DNA of 64,000 nucleotides from Pithys albifrons albifrons (taxonomy: Eukaryota; Chordata; Aves; Passeriformes; Thamnophilidae), in NCBI RefSeq assembly GCF_047495875.1, contig NC_092459.1:16725795-16789794 (forward strand), read 5' to 3'. Both the position numbers and the translations under genes were made by a program. The notes under the pieces were generated by a model that made no database searches, had not been told where the DNA came from, and worked only from the letters and a program-made list of their open reading frames with translations. This document shows positions 38,053 to 51,655 of the stretch, piece after piece (position 1 is the stretch's first letter; every line of letters begins with the position of its first letter).

Positions 38053-38167
38053 AAAATGAGTCTGGAAGAAAATTGGTGAATCCAATCCAGTGGACCTACA
38101 AGCACTCTGACAGGCTCAGAGAGCAGAGTCTGTACCAAAGAGCAATTACCCCACCAAACGATTTCAG
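38053..38167 (+). CDS. Candidate internal coding exon, gene unknown
   Basis: A 115-bp segment lies between a strong acceptor (AG at 38051-38052) and a donor-like CAG|GTACAC (GT at 38168-38169). Only one of the three plus frames is open across it, giving 37 full codons with two spare bases at each end (phase 1 in, phase 2 out). The peptide is hydrophilic. It begins N-E-S-G-R-K-L-V-N-P-I-Q-W, has a basic and acidic middle (H-S-D-R-L-R-E-Q), and ends I-T-P-P-N-D-F. It has no hydrophobic or low-complexity stretch and looks like real protein, but I do not recognise the family. If real, it belongs to a plus-strand gene with introns of many kilobases on both sides, since I see no companion exon. The donor is only moderate, so a cryptic or non-coding exon remains possible. 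Confidence 0.55.
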
Positions 38168-41100
38168 GTACACTTGACCTAAATATAGCACTCTCTGGAG
38201 ATTATTGACAAGAGTTCATTTCCTGTAGTGCTTTTCCCATTTGCTACCCCTGGTAACCACTGTGATCTTATCTTCCTGGTGCTGCATGACTTCTGGGATG
38301 CAGTTAAGAGTTCTGTTGTGCATTATCTTTAAACAGACAATTCATGCTAAAAGAGTCATTTGCAGTTAAATTAGAGGATGCATATATTATTCTTGCTGCT
38401 GAAGTTCGAAAGATCAGGAATAACTGCCTGAATAGTTTTGGACCTGGATGCACTGGAATTCTTTTTACTGTGAAGTCAGAAAGGTAGTACTAGTTAGATG
38501 TAAATAAATAGGAAATTTTATTTCATTAAACAGTAACAGTAGAGTCAGATGGATAGTTTGGAAAATGCTAATTATTTAATTGTATATATATTTATTCATA
38601 AAGTGTGGCTTCCCCTTGTGCCATCCTACTACCTCCAGGCAACCCCAGCAGTTATGATATGCTGGCATCAAAAGGAAATTAGTGTATAAATTGAGTGTGT
38701 AAGTGTACAAAATGTGGCTGAAGTGAATTCAGGGGCTGATATTGATAAAATCTGTTTGAGGTTTGAGGAGTGCATTGTTTTTCAGCATTGATGGCAAACT
38801 TATGCAAAATACTGGATACATTTGTGTTCCATGTGTGTGGAATATAGGGAAAATAGGTGGTGTTCCCTTGATGTTCATCACACAAATTTTTTCTTGCATC
38901 ATTTTACTGAATTCTTTTTGGGAAAATCTATGTGTTGCCCCGAAATTCAGAAGGCTGGTATCAGATTCCATGCTGAGCAGCTGTTGGGGAGCCATTTTCC
39001 ACAGACCTTTATTAGCCAATATCAAAGGACACAGTTGTGCTGTGATTTTCCTATATATCCCCTTTGTTTTCCCCAAAGAACATCAGAATACTTTTATTTT
39101 GTTCAGGGAGTAAACTCTGCTAATAATCACAGGGCCCACTCCTCAAAGGAAATTCAGGAAGTTCAATTGAAAGCTGAATAATTTATAAGATAGAGACACA
39201 TATACAATATATTGGTCTGCCGACTGCATTCCTTTGATGATGATGGACAGCAGTTATAAATATTGTTAAACTCAGAAATTCTATACTAAAAAAGGATGAA
39301 ACATGAATCAGTTAATTACAATAGACATTAATTAATTTATTATAGGGAAACTTTGGATTAAGTATAGGATAAAACTTACCTCTGATTTATTTTTTGCCTA
39401 TCTGCTATAATGAGTTGAAACACAGCATATCACAGTGGAAAGCAATAGTAATTTGAAATGCAAGTGTAATAAGAAGAAAGCAGTAAAATAATACATGAAA
39501 GTGGAATGAGAATATACAAGGCATGATTAAATGGATTCTCAGCTGGATAGGCTGAGCTCGTAGAACTTCTTGTGCTGTGGTTTAGGATGATGACAAATTG
39601 TCTAGTCCTTTCTGGTGGGCTGCTAAAGAAAATAATTTTGCAATTTGAGATGTGAAGACATGTACATGAGGAAATTAAATAGGTTCATGGGAGGATCTTT
39701 CTGTTGCAGATGCTTCTATAGGACAACACAATTAAGGAACGTGGGTTTAGGAGTGAAAAAAAATCAATCCTTCCCCAAAACAAAGAGGGAAAGAAGACTT
39801 TTAAGAAGTTACCAGCAGATCCAGAGTCTAAATTGAAATGTTTACATTCTTTACATTTGATATTTTATAAACAGAACTTCTCATACTGACTCTTGCAGTG
39901 CTGCAAGGGCTTAACCTTGACCTGTGCTGTTGTGATTTTTCCCATTTTCTTTTTGCCTGCATAAAATGTATCTAAAGCTGGATTTTTTTGCCTGCAGATA
40001 CACACATTTTGTTAATCATTATTGTTGCATTCCAGTACCTGATATGGCTGACATACAAACAGTTGCACATGCTATCGATGAGTAAATCAGTTTGAAACTT
40101 AGGAACTAACCCCAGTAAATCTCATGTAAACTCACTTGTCTGTGTGAATGGTCTTTATGAGAATTGCTCACTTCAGCTGGTAAAAGGCAGAAACATCATT
40201 CTGGGCCATATATTAAGCTTCATCTTGTAATATATTATGGAACCAGTGAAAGGTACAGCATCTTAAGCATTTTTATTATAGTTATTTTACATCTTTAAGG
40301 GATGTTCTGGTCCTTTCCAGGATGTAGACCCATAGAGGACAATATCACAGATTAGAGATGTTCTATTTGCTGCTGTATTCAGTTTGCCCTGCCATCGTAG
40401 TGAAAAGGCATAGTAAAGCAACCCTAATTAGGCAGTGTAGGAACCCCTGGTATGCAATATTTTTCTTAGCCAGCTTTGTATTATTTCTGCTTGTCCTACG
40501 GTGCCTCAGGGGATGAGAAAAGTCTGACCCATTAATTAGAGAATTAGCTTAGAGTTGGGAAAGATGAGTTCAGGTTTTGTCTATGCCACAAATTTCCTGC
40601 AAGACACTTAGCTAAGTATTGACCAAAATTCAGCAGACATAAGGACAAGGGAATTATGGCAATACTTCCTCTGCTTTTGAAGCAGAATCATGTGTCCTTC
40701 CATGTTTCTGGTATCTTAATTACCCCTCTTAAAATACTTGAGTAGTCAGAAATCCTCACTCCCCTCATTAGCTGAAAAGAATTCTGTATACTTCTCTGTC
40801 ACACTGTTCTTCTGTAAGGATATTGATGGAATGGCAGGGATGCACAAAGCAAAGTAATGCCTTGTGTTAGTTCAGATAGGGTATTACAAAGATACTGTCA
40901 TGGTGACAAGCTCGTGTTTGCTCTTGGCAGTGTAAGTTTTCCTAATACGACCTTCTGAAAAAGCAAAGTTCATCAATCAAAATGTCACATGTTGCTAAAT
41001 TTGCAGTTTATAAATTGTCACTATAAATGTAAGTAGTAGAAATCATCACATAAAATTGTACTTCTTTTTCTTTGTCTCTCTCCAGACTTAAATGGTTTAA

Positions 41101-44100
41101 AAAATGAGGCAGTAGGCTCTAAATTGCAGTTTCCAGGCAGCATCCCTGCTCCTGAGAGCAGGCATGGCTGTTTATGTTGCATGGGCCAGCCAGCTGTGAT
41201 TGATCACAGGATGCTGCTGTTGTTAGCACACTAAAGAGAACAGTTATGTTAAAGCTAAAAATGCCAGGGCTGGGGAATATCACCAGTAAGAATTAGGAAA
41301 AAAAAATTTCTTGTGTTTTATTGGCTGTATAGCTCAGCCTGCCAGAATATCTAATCCCTAAATCATTGTGAAAATTGTTTGGGTTATAAAATCAAATTAA
41401 ACCTGCTGTGAAAGGTCATGGTCTCTCTTCAGTGCGCTACCAGCTATGTGTATAAATCTCAATCCCTGATCAAGAGGAATGTACCACATAAGTAAAAATG
41501 CTTTTTAAGAGAAATCTGCTAATAATAGAGCTGATCATTTTTGTAGCAATCATTTAGGAAGTGTTGGAGTAATTGGATTAGAAGAGGTAAAATAATTTTG
41601 CTAGATCAGTGTAGCTTCTCAATGCTTAATCCCTCCTTTTTCTCCTGCTCTAACATTTTCTGAAGAAGGGTTATCATGTTGCTTTATTTTGATCAGTTTC
41701 TGGTTTCTAGCTTTTTATGTGATCTTAAATTATTCTTTTGTCTTTATGAATATTGGGTACTAAATTTTGGTGGGCAGAAAGAAATCGTAGCACACATGGT
41801 CCCATTTCACCTTTTTCACTCCAGATGAATGACTGTGTATTGCTGTAACTTGAAGTATTCCTTCTGAAGCCAAGGAAGACACAGAAGACTAATTTGAAAG
41901 CCAAATGCAGTTCGGAGAAACACGTCATTGATGAAATAGGGTTTGGGTCAGAGTTGAGTTAGGTCAGAACAGTGCTTCTCATACTGTAGAAATAAAGCTT
42001 TTATTAACAAGTCTACATTAAAAAAACCGCTTTCATACACTGAGACAGAAGAGGTGCAGAAGTACATTTGTACAGCACTACATCCATCTTCAGTGCACTG
42101 AAGAATGCCAAGGAAAGGAATATGTTTGATGAAAACAATAAAGACTCTTATCCAGTAAGTAGATAAAGTCAGCAGAAGGTACATTTTTTCTAGTCAATCA
42201 AAACTAGAAAGAAATTGCTTTAAAAAGTGTTTTTAGAAGCACGGTGGGCAGACAAAGCTATGTGTAAATTCTTACAAGCTCAGCAGTCCTTTCTGTGTAC
42301 AAATATAGATATAGTTTATGACTCTGTAGTATGTCCTTATTAATGTTATTGCAAACAAAATTTAAAGAACAAAGTGTAGTCTAAAAGTTTCCTTTCTGCT
42401 TCCAGATACATTTTTGGGAAGGTGCGGAGGGAGTAGACACTGCCATTTCATGGCCACCTTGCACATTTCACTAGGAGGCTGCTCCTCTGCTGTTTGGGAC
42501 AGACCAGTCCACACTGCTCAGCAGCTCTCAGTAGTATTGTCCCCAAATGACCCTGTGGATTGATTTCTATTTCACAATCATACAGAAGTTAAATATTATT
42601 GAAAATAGGATTCACTCTTGTTTTGCTCCCTTTCATGGCTTCCAGGGTGAAATTTATCTGCCCTAATGTAATGTCTTTTATATCGAAATTGTCTTTGGCT
42701 AGGCTGCTGTATAATCAATGGAGAGAAACAGACACTTCTAGGGCATGATTCATCTCCTCGGAAGGTAGACATCTAAGTAGGTCAGATGAATCAGACAGTG
42801 GAATAGCACATTCCTTACTAGAGAGAATAAAGAAAACCTAGGGATCAGCTCAGCTGTTGATGCATATATTGCAGGTATCTAAAATTAAGTGAAATGAACT
42901 TTATAGGAACTAAGTCAGAGTTCAGAGTCAGAAGAAAATATCCTACTCTTCAGGAAGCACCTTTTTCTTCAGAGCTCCTGGTTTCACTGCACTGGGGTGC
43001 ACGTTCATAGTCATAGTTATGAGGTGATAAATTAAAAAAAAGTATTATACTCCCTCCTTCTCCTACTTAAGGTGTGCCTATTGAGTAGACTGAGTTGAAT
43101 ATGTAGATAATTGGTATACATTTCTCATCAGTTATTCCACTGGTTCCACAGTGGCATCATTTGTTTACTAGTCTCTGGTAATAACCTGCAGGTACATGAT
43201 CTCATCTGGGTTTGGTTAGTCCTTGTGAACCGTTTCACAACCAGGTACTTTTTTCTCAATTTGAAACCTCTACAAGGAGAAAGAGAGGTGAAGATACGCA
43301 TTTAATTTAGGATAGTAGACTAATTTGAATTGTGTCTCCATCATAATCATTACTGTTAGTGCCAGAGTTTCACTAAATGCCCCAGTAGATGGGGTGGTTA
43401 GTACAAATATACCTGAAAGTCTCCACAATGTATATTTTCAAGCCTAAAAAATTAATGTTGCAAAAAGGATCTCTGCTTTATCTAGTTTTCATTTGCTTGA
43501 ACTATCAACCATAATCAAAAAAATGGAACATCCAAGATTGAAAAATGGCATTTATTATATATTTGAAATACAAAATCAACAAATAAATACTCGCCTAAAA
43601 CACCTGAACACCAATTCAGCTTTTTCATATGCTGCTCTTCTCCCATTGTTTGCAAAACTCCAGATCCCAGCAACCCTGCAAGACTTTTGTCAGATGCATA
43701 CCCAGGAGTAGCACAAGGATAACAGCCTGGAGTAAGCAGATTGGTAGTGAGGCTAGCAGGTGCCAAAACATGCTGTTTCATGACCCAGTGTAAAGATGCC
43801 AAAAATAATCTCAAATGTACTTCAGTAAATAAATGCAAAAACCCCTCAGGCTTCAGAAATACAATATGTAGAACTGTCTGAGATTAAGCAAGAAACTTAA
43901 AAGTTAGAAGACCAGTGTTCTAATTTCTACTCTGCAACAGATTAGCTGTGTTCAGATAGTAATGTATTTTGCCACTTAAATGTATGGCATGGTTTTCAGA
44001 AGGAACTGGGAGCAGAACTACAATGGATTCCACAGTCAAAAACATGAAATTAAGTTGCATCACATTCAAATGTTGACTACATATCTCTATCTCATTTCCC

Positions 44101-44260
44101 CTGTCTTTCAGAGTCACAGTATGTAGCTGTCCACATTTATGGTAATTTCAAATGTGTAAACAGCAATAAAAATTGATTTGCAAGTGCAAGTGTTTTAAAA
44201 TCACTCTCTCTTCAAGTGTTGTAAAATTGCTTTATGTAAAATCCCTTTATCACTTAACAG
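38168..44260. other. Non-coding segment downstream of the candidate exon
   Basis: Probably intronic if the exon is real. A patch at 38730-39180 is open in two plus frames and one minus frame at once, which argues against coding. A block at about 41090-41270 has a non-repetitive, moderately GC-rich texture including CAGCTGTGATTGATCACAG and could be a conserved non-coding element. No repeats are recognised. Confidence 0.45.
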
Positions 44261-44428
44261 GTTGTCCAGAGAAGTTGTGGATGCTCCATCTCTGGGAGTG
44301 TTCAAGACCAGGTTGGATGGTGGCCCTGAGTAACCTGGTGTAGTGGGTGGCAAACCTGCCCAGGCCAGGGGGATTGGAAATGATCTTTGAGGTCCCTTCC
44401 AACCTAAGCCTTTCTATGATTCTATGAC
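44261..44428 (+). mobile_element. CR1 LINE 3' end
   Basis: A sense-orientation CR1 3' end: GTTGTCCAGAGAAGTTGTGGATGC-type opening in pieces, then GTTCAAGACCAGGTTGGATGG, GAGGTCCCTTCCAACC and a terminal TTCTATGATTCTATGA. Both terminal octamers are intact, indicating a fairly young copy. The end of ORF2 is just included. Confidence 0.95.
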
Positions 44429-44863
44429 TTTATTATTAAAGGTAAAAGAAGACGCCTGTCTATGGAACGTTTGTTTGATTAGCCCGAAAACTGCTTGCTG
44501 TAGATGAAGTCATGTCCAAATGGCCAAGGTTAAGCAACTGCATTTAACTTAAAAGACAGCAAGGGCATGACTATGCTGAGTGAACTTGAACTTGAAAAAT
44601 ACACAGTGAAATTGTGAGAATCATTGAAACATTTGGTGCTATGTAAAATAAGACCAATGCAATAAAATGTATGCCTGATATTGAAATACAGATGCAGGGA
44701 TGAAAAGGAGGTAAAAAAGGAGGTGAAAAATTTTATTTGGATTTTGAATATTGTATTTAAATTTGAAATCGTTCTGCTACTGTGGGCCTTTCTGTATCTG
44801 CTGCTGATTCTATACTGTGTAGTATATCTAAAAGTATTTAGCAAAATAAGGGATAGTAATTGT
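44429..44863. other. Spacer between two convergent CR1 pieces
   Basis: About 435 bp of AT-rich, apparently unique DNA between a plus-strand and a minus-strand CR1. Confidence 0.5.
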
Positions 44864-45196
44864 CATAGAATCATAAAATATCCTGATTTGAAAGGGACCC
44901 ACAAGGATCATCAAAGTCTAACTTGGAGCCCTGCACAGGAGAGCTCCAAAGAATCACACCATGTGCCTGAGGGCATTGTCCAAACACTTCCTGAACTCTG
45001 CCAGGCTTGGTGCTGTGACCACTTCCCTGGGCAGCCTGTTCCAGTGCCCAACCACCCTCTGGGGGACAAACCTTTTGTGCATGTGTAACCTCAACCTTCC
45101 CAGACACAGCTCCCTATCATTCCCTTGGGTCCTGCCACTGGTCACCAGAGGGAAGAGATTGGTGCCTGCCCCTTCTCTTCCCCTTGGGACGAAGCA
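44864..45196 (-). mobile_element. CR1 LINE 3' segment
   Basis: The plus strand begins CATAGAATCATAAAAT and continues as the reverse complement of the CR1 3' UTR and ORF2 C-terminus. Read on the minus strand, the frame 44954-45145 gives the H-W-N-R-L-P-R-E-V-V motif typical of the CR1 ORF2 end and stops in the expected place. Open frames on both strands here are parts or shadows of this element. Confidence 0.95.
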
Positions 45197-46779
45197 ATGA
45201 GGTTTACACCCGAGACAGAGGAACTATGCTTGCTCTAGTCTGACAGTTATGACAGCAGAATGATGACTGCTGTAGTTTGTAGTCACCTAAAGAAGGGCCC
45301 ATGTGCTAAAATTTTCAGGGTGAAAAAGTATTTCCTGGTAACAAGCGCTTTATCTTCTATGAATTACGAATGCAAAGCCAAGAAATCCCAAGTTTAAAAG
45401 GTAAGGTATAGTAAATGATGCAGAAGTGACAGAAACTTAACCTTCCGAAGTTTATGAACGTGTGGATACAGTGTATGTTCTGAAGTACCCAGTGATCTGT
45501 CTCTGTGTTCTTTAGTTAAGAGGTTAGAACAGCAAAATCTTCTACACAGTCTGTCTATTCATCAGCAAGGCATGTAATTGGTGCCTGGTAAGCCAGGCAG
45601 TGCGCACGGAAACAAAACCAGAAAGCAAAAAACCCCAGACAACTGAAGTTCTACCTTAAATATATAGTCATTTATTACAAGTGTGATGATTCACATCTTG
45701 GAGTGCAAGAGAAAGTAAGGAATGAACCCATACAACAAAATATAATCTCTTATTAAATATGCTGGTGTAAGAGACATAGTCATTCTTAAAGGACAGAATA
45801 TTTCAAATGGAAGCCACTTACTTTATCAGATATACAGATACGTGCATCTGCACACAAATAGCCCATGATTTTCACTAACAGAAAGGCACATCTATATGAA
45901 AAAGAGGAGGCAAAAGTTTTATTTGGCTTAGTTTTGTATGTCTTTGAGCAGGACTGATAAAAATAGCTGTGCTTTGTCTCTACACCTCTTGAATTTAATG
46001 GAACTCGAATATACTCTTTACTTGTGAGAATCAATCTTAGATTTCTTCTTGAACTCATGTACTTTAATTACTTCAGGTGACAATGGTGGGCAGCAGGAAC
46101 TACTGTGATGTAGCACATTACACAGAAGATGGTCTCTGTACTTCAACTTGCTTCTGTTTATGATGCTAAAGGAAATTTTTGCCTAAAATTCATACTTTCT
46201 GTAGAAAATAAGAATAATTGGTAATGAAATAGCCATTCCATATTCCAGTTGTTATAACTCATTACAGTAGTGCATTTCCAATAGTCAAAAGTAAATTCTG
46301 CTTTTAACTGGATGAATAAAATACAGATTCTTAATATATGTCCTTTAATCAGATCTCAGGAGGATCTTCAGTTATTTCATATTATGTGTGGAAAATCTAC
46401 ATTAGAGTCCAAACACTCTAAAGCTAATACGTGCCAGAATTAACTTTGTTAAGGCAAATTAATTTAATCTCCCCCATGCATATGCATTGTGAAGACTTCT
46501 TTAATTACGTGATAACATGTTGTTTTTCCTTACAAGATCTTTTCCTCACTCAGTTCACAGGATATATAATAGTCACTTAATGAACAGCTGTTTCTTATTT
46601 TGTTTTCATGACATTGTTTAGTGTGTGCCCCCATACCTTGTTTACTACAGAATATTTAAGCCCTACTCTGAAGACACAGTTATTAATTATTACTAATTTC
46701 CTTTTGGGATTTTCCTAGTGATCATCACTGTAGTGCCTAAGTGATGAAAAAACATTAAATTAGCTTACTGCAGGCCTCT

Positions 46780-46950
46780 GAGGTTGGAGGACAGTATGAT
46801 TTCCATTTTATGGCTGGGGAACCATGATCCAGAAGACCGTGTCGAAAAGGTGCCACTAATCTACAGGACCATCCCGAGGTGCTGAGGTCCAAAAGCCATG
46901 ACTCATTACTGTCACAGGAAGTTTTCCGAGTCGGGTGTTCCCATCTCCAG
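46780..46950 (+). repeat. Possible MIR-like ancient SINE relic
   Basis: The stretch ATTTCCATTTTATGGCTGGGG followed by GAACCATGATCCAGA recalls the core of MIR/CORE-SINEs, where a CCATTTTAxAGATGGGG-type block is followed by AACTGAGG. The likeness is short and from memory. Confidence 0.2.
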
Positions 46951-47811
46951 CTATGTCTCTGAACATTCATCACTTCTGCAAATGCAAATGCTTTGTCTCA
47001 GTGAGTTACATAGGAAATTGAGAATATACTTTTAGTGACCAGCTGCAAAAAAGCTGGTTTGAATTACTGCAATGGAAAGGATATGTCAAGAAAAGATAGA
47101 ATCCTGCTTTATAGGCCATCATCCAATTAACTTGACCATTATTGCTCCTCTTGCAATTGTGTCCCATTTTTAGTACATTTCTTCAAAATTCTTCACCAAG
47201 TAAAACTTCAGTACTCAGTTCTGATTCATCCTTACAGCAAAGCCTTTCTTTTGCATTGTGTGAGGCAGGTGTGTTCTGGGAACAATGGTATATGAGTCAT
47301 GCCTTAGTCTCCATCATGATACCCATTCACAAGATGGGGGAAAATTTGGTTATACAGGCAACTTGGCACTTTAGACATCTTTGTCCCTGATTTGGTCACA
47401 TGAAAAAAGTTACTTTGAAAATGGGTCTGTGTGAGAAAGAGAGATAGAAATAGAGGGAAAGATAAAGAGTACACACTTAAAATTTTAAAAATAAAAACTC
47501 ATATCTTAACCCCCATGTGAATCATGAGACACTTGGCACCTTGCAATCCCCCCCACCACGTTGTACCATTCTTGTATTGTAAAGAAGTTGCATAGTATAA
47601 TATTCTGTGAAAAATAGTGCTGGAGAAATAAGATACAAGATAACTATTTTCATTACCAGCAGACTTCACCGATATTTACTGATGGTACAGGAATCATGAG
47701 AAACTGAAATTTAGTTCCCAGGAGTCCCCAAAGAGTTTTTTAGTCATTACTGATTCTCTGCTTAATTCTCAGTGACCTTTCCTACCTCTGTGCACTCTGT
47801 TAGAACTCTGA

Positions 47812-48100
47812 GTGTACCCCAGTCCTGTGTCCTTAGCAGAACAGTTCTATTTCTCAGTGCTCCACTGGCTTCTCGTCCTGTGTTCTTTTTTTTTTACCAC
47901 AAGCGTATTCCAAGTTCTTTGCCTCCTGTCTTCAGTGCCTTCCTACAGGCAGTGTCTGCATGTCTTCATCCCTCATTCCTCCAGGGTGGGATCCCGGCTT
48001 CCCAGCCAGAACTTCATTGTCAAGCTCTCTTTTCAGTTCCTCTGCCTCCAATTATCCATTGCTTGTCTCTTTGCACTCCTGTTCCAAATACTGCCATGAA
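47812..48100 (+). repeat. Possible L2/L3-like LINE relic in pyrimidine-rich DNA
   Basis: At 47857-47874 the plus frame reads Val-Leu-His-Trp-Leu-Leu, close to the Leu-His-Trp-Leu-Pro motif common near the C-terminus of L2/L3/CR1-clade ORF2. The rest is pyrimidine-rich and too decayed to align by eye. Confidence 0.25.
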
Positions 48101-51100
48101 TTGTTGGTTCTTCCTCTGTCTTTCCTGTCTGCTGCTTCTTTTTCCTTTGGACAGTAGGGAACTGATAGAACTCTATTCATGTAAATATCATTGTAAATTT
48201 GAGAGCAAAGCCTCTATTTACTCTCGGACAACATTGCATGAGTTTAATTTCTTTCCTCAAAATTTGGACTTTAATCTAAATATCGGAGACAGAAGAGATT
48301 GCACCCATGACATATACTCAATACCTGACCCTAGTCCAGGAAAACCTTTCTATTCCTGCTGGATACATACCACATCTGCTTCCACTTAGGCATTTCTGCT
48401 TTTTCTCTCCATTGCTGGTCACCCCTTATCTGATAGTCAGTCTTGAATCCAGATAGTTTCTGCTAGATGGAAGCAGACTTCTGGAATGTTGCATGAATAC
48501 AACCCCAGAATTCAGCACTGACATGAAACCTACTGGTTACTTGAGTTACAGATGCACCTGACATTCCAGTAACAGCTGGGCAGGTTAATATCTTCACCAC
48601 TGGACAGATCCTGTGTCGAAAAGTGCTGCAATATCAATCTATGGAAATTTTACAATGCCAGATACTGTTCGGTTTAAGTATTGCACACTCATATATGATT
48701 TGAATCTAGAAGGGATGACTGGTTTATTTGATATCATACCTTGCTTAACACAGGCTAGATAAATTTATCGGTGTACTCTTGAATTGTTCTATGACTGAAG
48801 AAAGCCTGCTCATTATTTGATCTTGAATTTACAATATCAGATAGTGGTGGATTTACTTCTGTCCTCCATAAGTTGTCAAGCTTTGCTGAACTTCTGAAAT
48901 GCTTCTAGAAATTGTAGCCAGCTCAAAGAAGGACTGAGCTAATACCTTCTTGTGAAAATTATATTCTATGTGAAAGACAGGTAGGTAGCACTCTCAAATA
49001 CTCACTTTACATTGACTAATTATTGTATTTAATTTCCATACTTTCAAAATGCACAGTGTCTTGAAAGCTTCACAATACTGCCTTCTTCTTCTTCCACGGA
49101 TTCTGTCTCTTTCATTGCATTGCACTTTGCTTTGTCATCTTTGTCAGCCTTATTCTTTTCCTGGCAAGAAACTTGGAAGAGCACATGATCAGTAAAAGAG
49201 TTGACGAAAAAAAAATATCAGAGCAGCATAAACTTTATAGTGGAGTCTGTGGAAATATTTAAATGAGAGCACGGACATTGGATTTGGGGCAAGACAATAA
49301 TGATGGTTAGATTTGTTAGAATAAGTATGGGAGATTTGTTCTCAGTTCCCTGCTTTGTTCACATCTCTTCACTCTTGTCTCTCTGTGTCACAGTTCTTTA
49401 TCAATAAAATAGGAGTAACACTGTCTCACAGATATTAAAATTGTTGCTTCACAGATACCATAGAAAGAAGGAAAAATAATTATATTCAACCTAGTGTAGT
49501 ATTGCATCTTTTATGAGTCCTACAATATATGAGTACTCTAATACTGATGGTATGTCTCATATGAGCATTATGATTAATGGATTGGGAAGTTTTAAACCTA
49601 GGACAGCCGAATTTTCCAAACCTTCCCTTATTTCCACAGTTCTGAGCATTGTTTTATTATTTCCCCCCACCCTCTAGTGGTGCTCATACTTTCATGGTTT
49701 GCATTACTTTTTAGCTTCTCATAGCTACTCACTTCTGCTTGTATTTCAACATTGCTCCTGTTCCTCCAGAATTCCCTCTGCCATGTCCTTTTACTTTAAA
49801 TTTGCCTGTTAAGAACAGCAAATCCTTCTCCTTTGAACTGTATGCCCCAAGTCAGTGTAAAGGGAGTTTTGGGGTTCATGAAGGTAGTGAGGTGTTGAGA
49901 GTGCTTATACCAATTAGAAGATGAATAGAAATAACAGTCAAATATAGTACAAATATATAACTACTCTCTGGAGAAGAAAGCACATAGATCTGTTTGCACA
50001 GCAGGAGTCGCTGAGTTGGGTGAAGCAGCTCTTGATCTGAATGACATTTTCTTAACTCAGGAGGAATTATTTGTGGAGTTAGTAAGAGCTTAGTTGTAAC
50101 AGGGAGGAACTGAGCTGTGCACTGACCATGCTGTACTCACTGTGCTTTGCACTGTCCTCTTTGTTTTCATAGTTGGAGTAGCCCAAGGTAAATGTGAGCT
50201 CTCTTGAACTGAATCACTGCTTTGATGCTCAGGTCTGTGTATTTAGGGACATATTCTATAGTCTGTGCTGAGATGTACTAAAATTATTTCCAAGTTAATT
50301 CTATTATGGGAAGACCTGTCTGTCTTCTGTGGACAAATTGTTCAAACAGCAGAATTCAACCACTGTGGAAGTGCATTGAGTTTCTTTTCTTGCTGCAGCA
50401 AGAAAAGCATGGCCACAACCCAACTCACACATAGGATGATGATGCAGGTTTATGTGCTGTCAAAGTTCACTGATTTTCCTATGGAGAGTTAAGACTAGAA
50501 GTGTGTAAAGCCCAGATCAGTTAGAGCCTTGTCAGCCACCACCACCTCACTCAGCCTTGAGCATAAAGAACAGTTCCCAGTTCACACTGGTCTTAAATAC
50601 TGGCTAGCATGGCATGATGAATAGCTCAGACCATTTTGTAGAGCTAAGGGTCTGTCCATTCTAGGTCACAGTGGACAACAAGGAAAAAGCAGCACTGATC
50701 CCTTCCTTCTCCAGGAAGTTGGAATTTTGTAGATCTCAGCTGCTGTGAGCTGGTGGTCAAGAAAGTGAGTCCTCAGAAAACTAGAAGCAAAGACTAAACT
50801 CTTTTCTCCAAACAAATTAGATAGAACACATACAAATTCATATACAGTTTGTGAAGATGGGAGAAAGTCTCATGCTGGCTGTATTTCTTGCCGAATAATT
50901 GCTTAAAGTGTAGATGTGGACCAGGAATATGATCAGTGTAGAAATGTAATGAATTTTACTGGAGCTAGTAAATGTTGTCCTCCCACTAGATTACTAAAAA
51001 CCTGCATGTTAAATGCAGACAAAAAGGGATCTTTATTGATTGCTGGATTTCACACATGACACAATGATGACATTCTTGAAATAGAGTCTAATTACTAAGG

Positions 51101-51655
51101 GAGAAGGATTTTATTGTATTTGAATTGAAATACTCTTTTACAGAACCTTTTTTGTCCTGACAAACGTATTCTAGTTCATACTTCTACATTTTTAATAAAA
51201 AAAACAGGCCAAATTTTCTTCTCATCTGGTCTTAATCTGGAAAGTGATTCTTTTAAATTAAGAATGATAAGTCTTATTCTACAACCTTAGTTATGTGAAT
51301 AGTTCCTCAGTGACTATTCTGTTTATCAGTGCCAAGGATATCTAAGATCAGAAAGTGCTTTCCTTTCATTTCCTGAAAACTAAAAGAAATCTGTTTCCAG
51401 TTCTCAGAGAAGCTTTAGGATGCTTGGGGCTTTGTCCGCCGTAACAGTTTACACTCCCTAATGATGTGCAACATTCTTACCTGTTTTCTTTCTGAGTGCT
51501 GCATAATGAGTACTTGAACACAAACCAAGCTAAAATTGAGGAGGGTAAAATGTAATAACACATTGATACAAATAGAGTATTATCCTCAGTCAGAAGACTT
51601 GTGTTCCACTGAAAGCATTTTCATGCTCTACATGCCTTTCTCCTTTCCCTTAACT

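Larger units (their letters stand above)
45197..51655. other. Non-coding segment with possible ancient repeats
   Basis: About 6.5 kb with no recognised gene. Two weak candidates for ancient repeats, at about 46780-46950 and 47812-48100, are listed separately. The 205-codon plus frame at 47772-48389 lies in strongly pyrimidine-rich DNA, where stop codons are rare, and is not protein-like. Confidence 0.5.

Noticed and set aside
38729..39181. Protein-coding exon suggested by 115-119-codon frames
   Set aside because: Two plus frames and one minus frame are open together, and none has clear splice borders or protein-like content.
44681..45200. Genes suggested by 78-135-codon frames
   Set aside because: All cover the minus-strand CR1 at 44864-45196 or its flank; the only real signal is the CR1 ORF2 C-terminus.
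47772..48389. A 205-codon plus-strand protein gene
   Set aside because: The DNA is strongly pyrimidine-rich, which removes stop codons; a second overlapping frame is also open, and the peptide is a Ser/Leu/Phe/Pro/Cys mix without domains.
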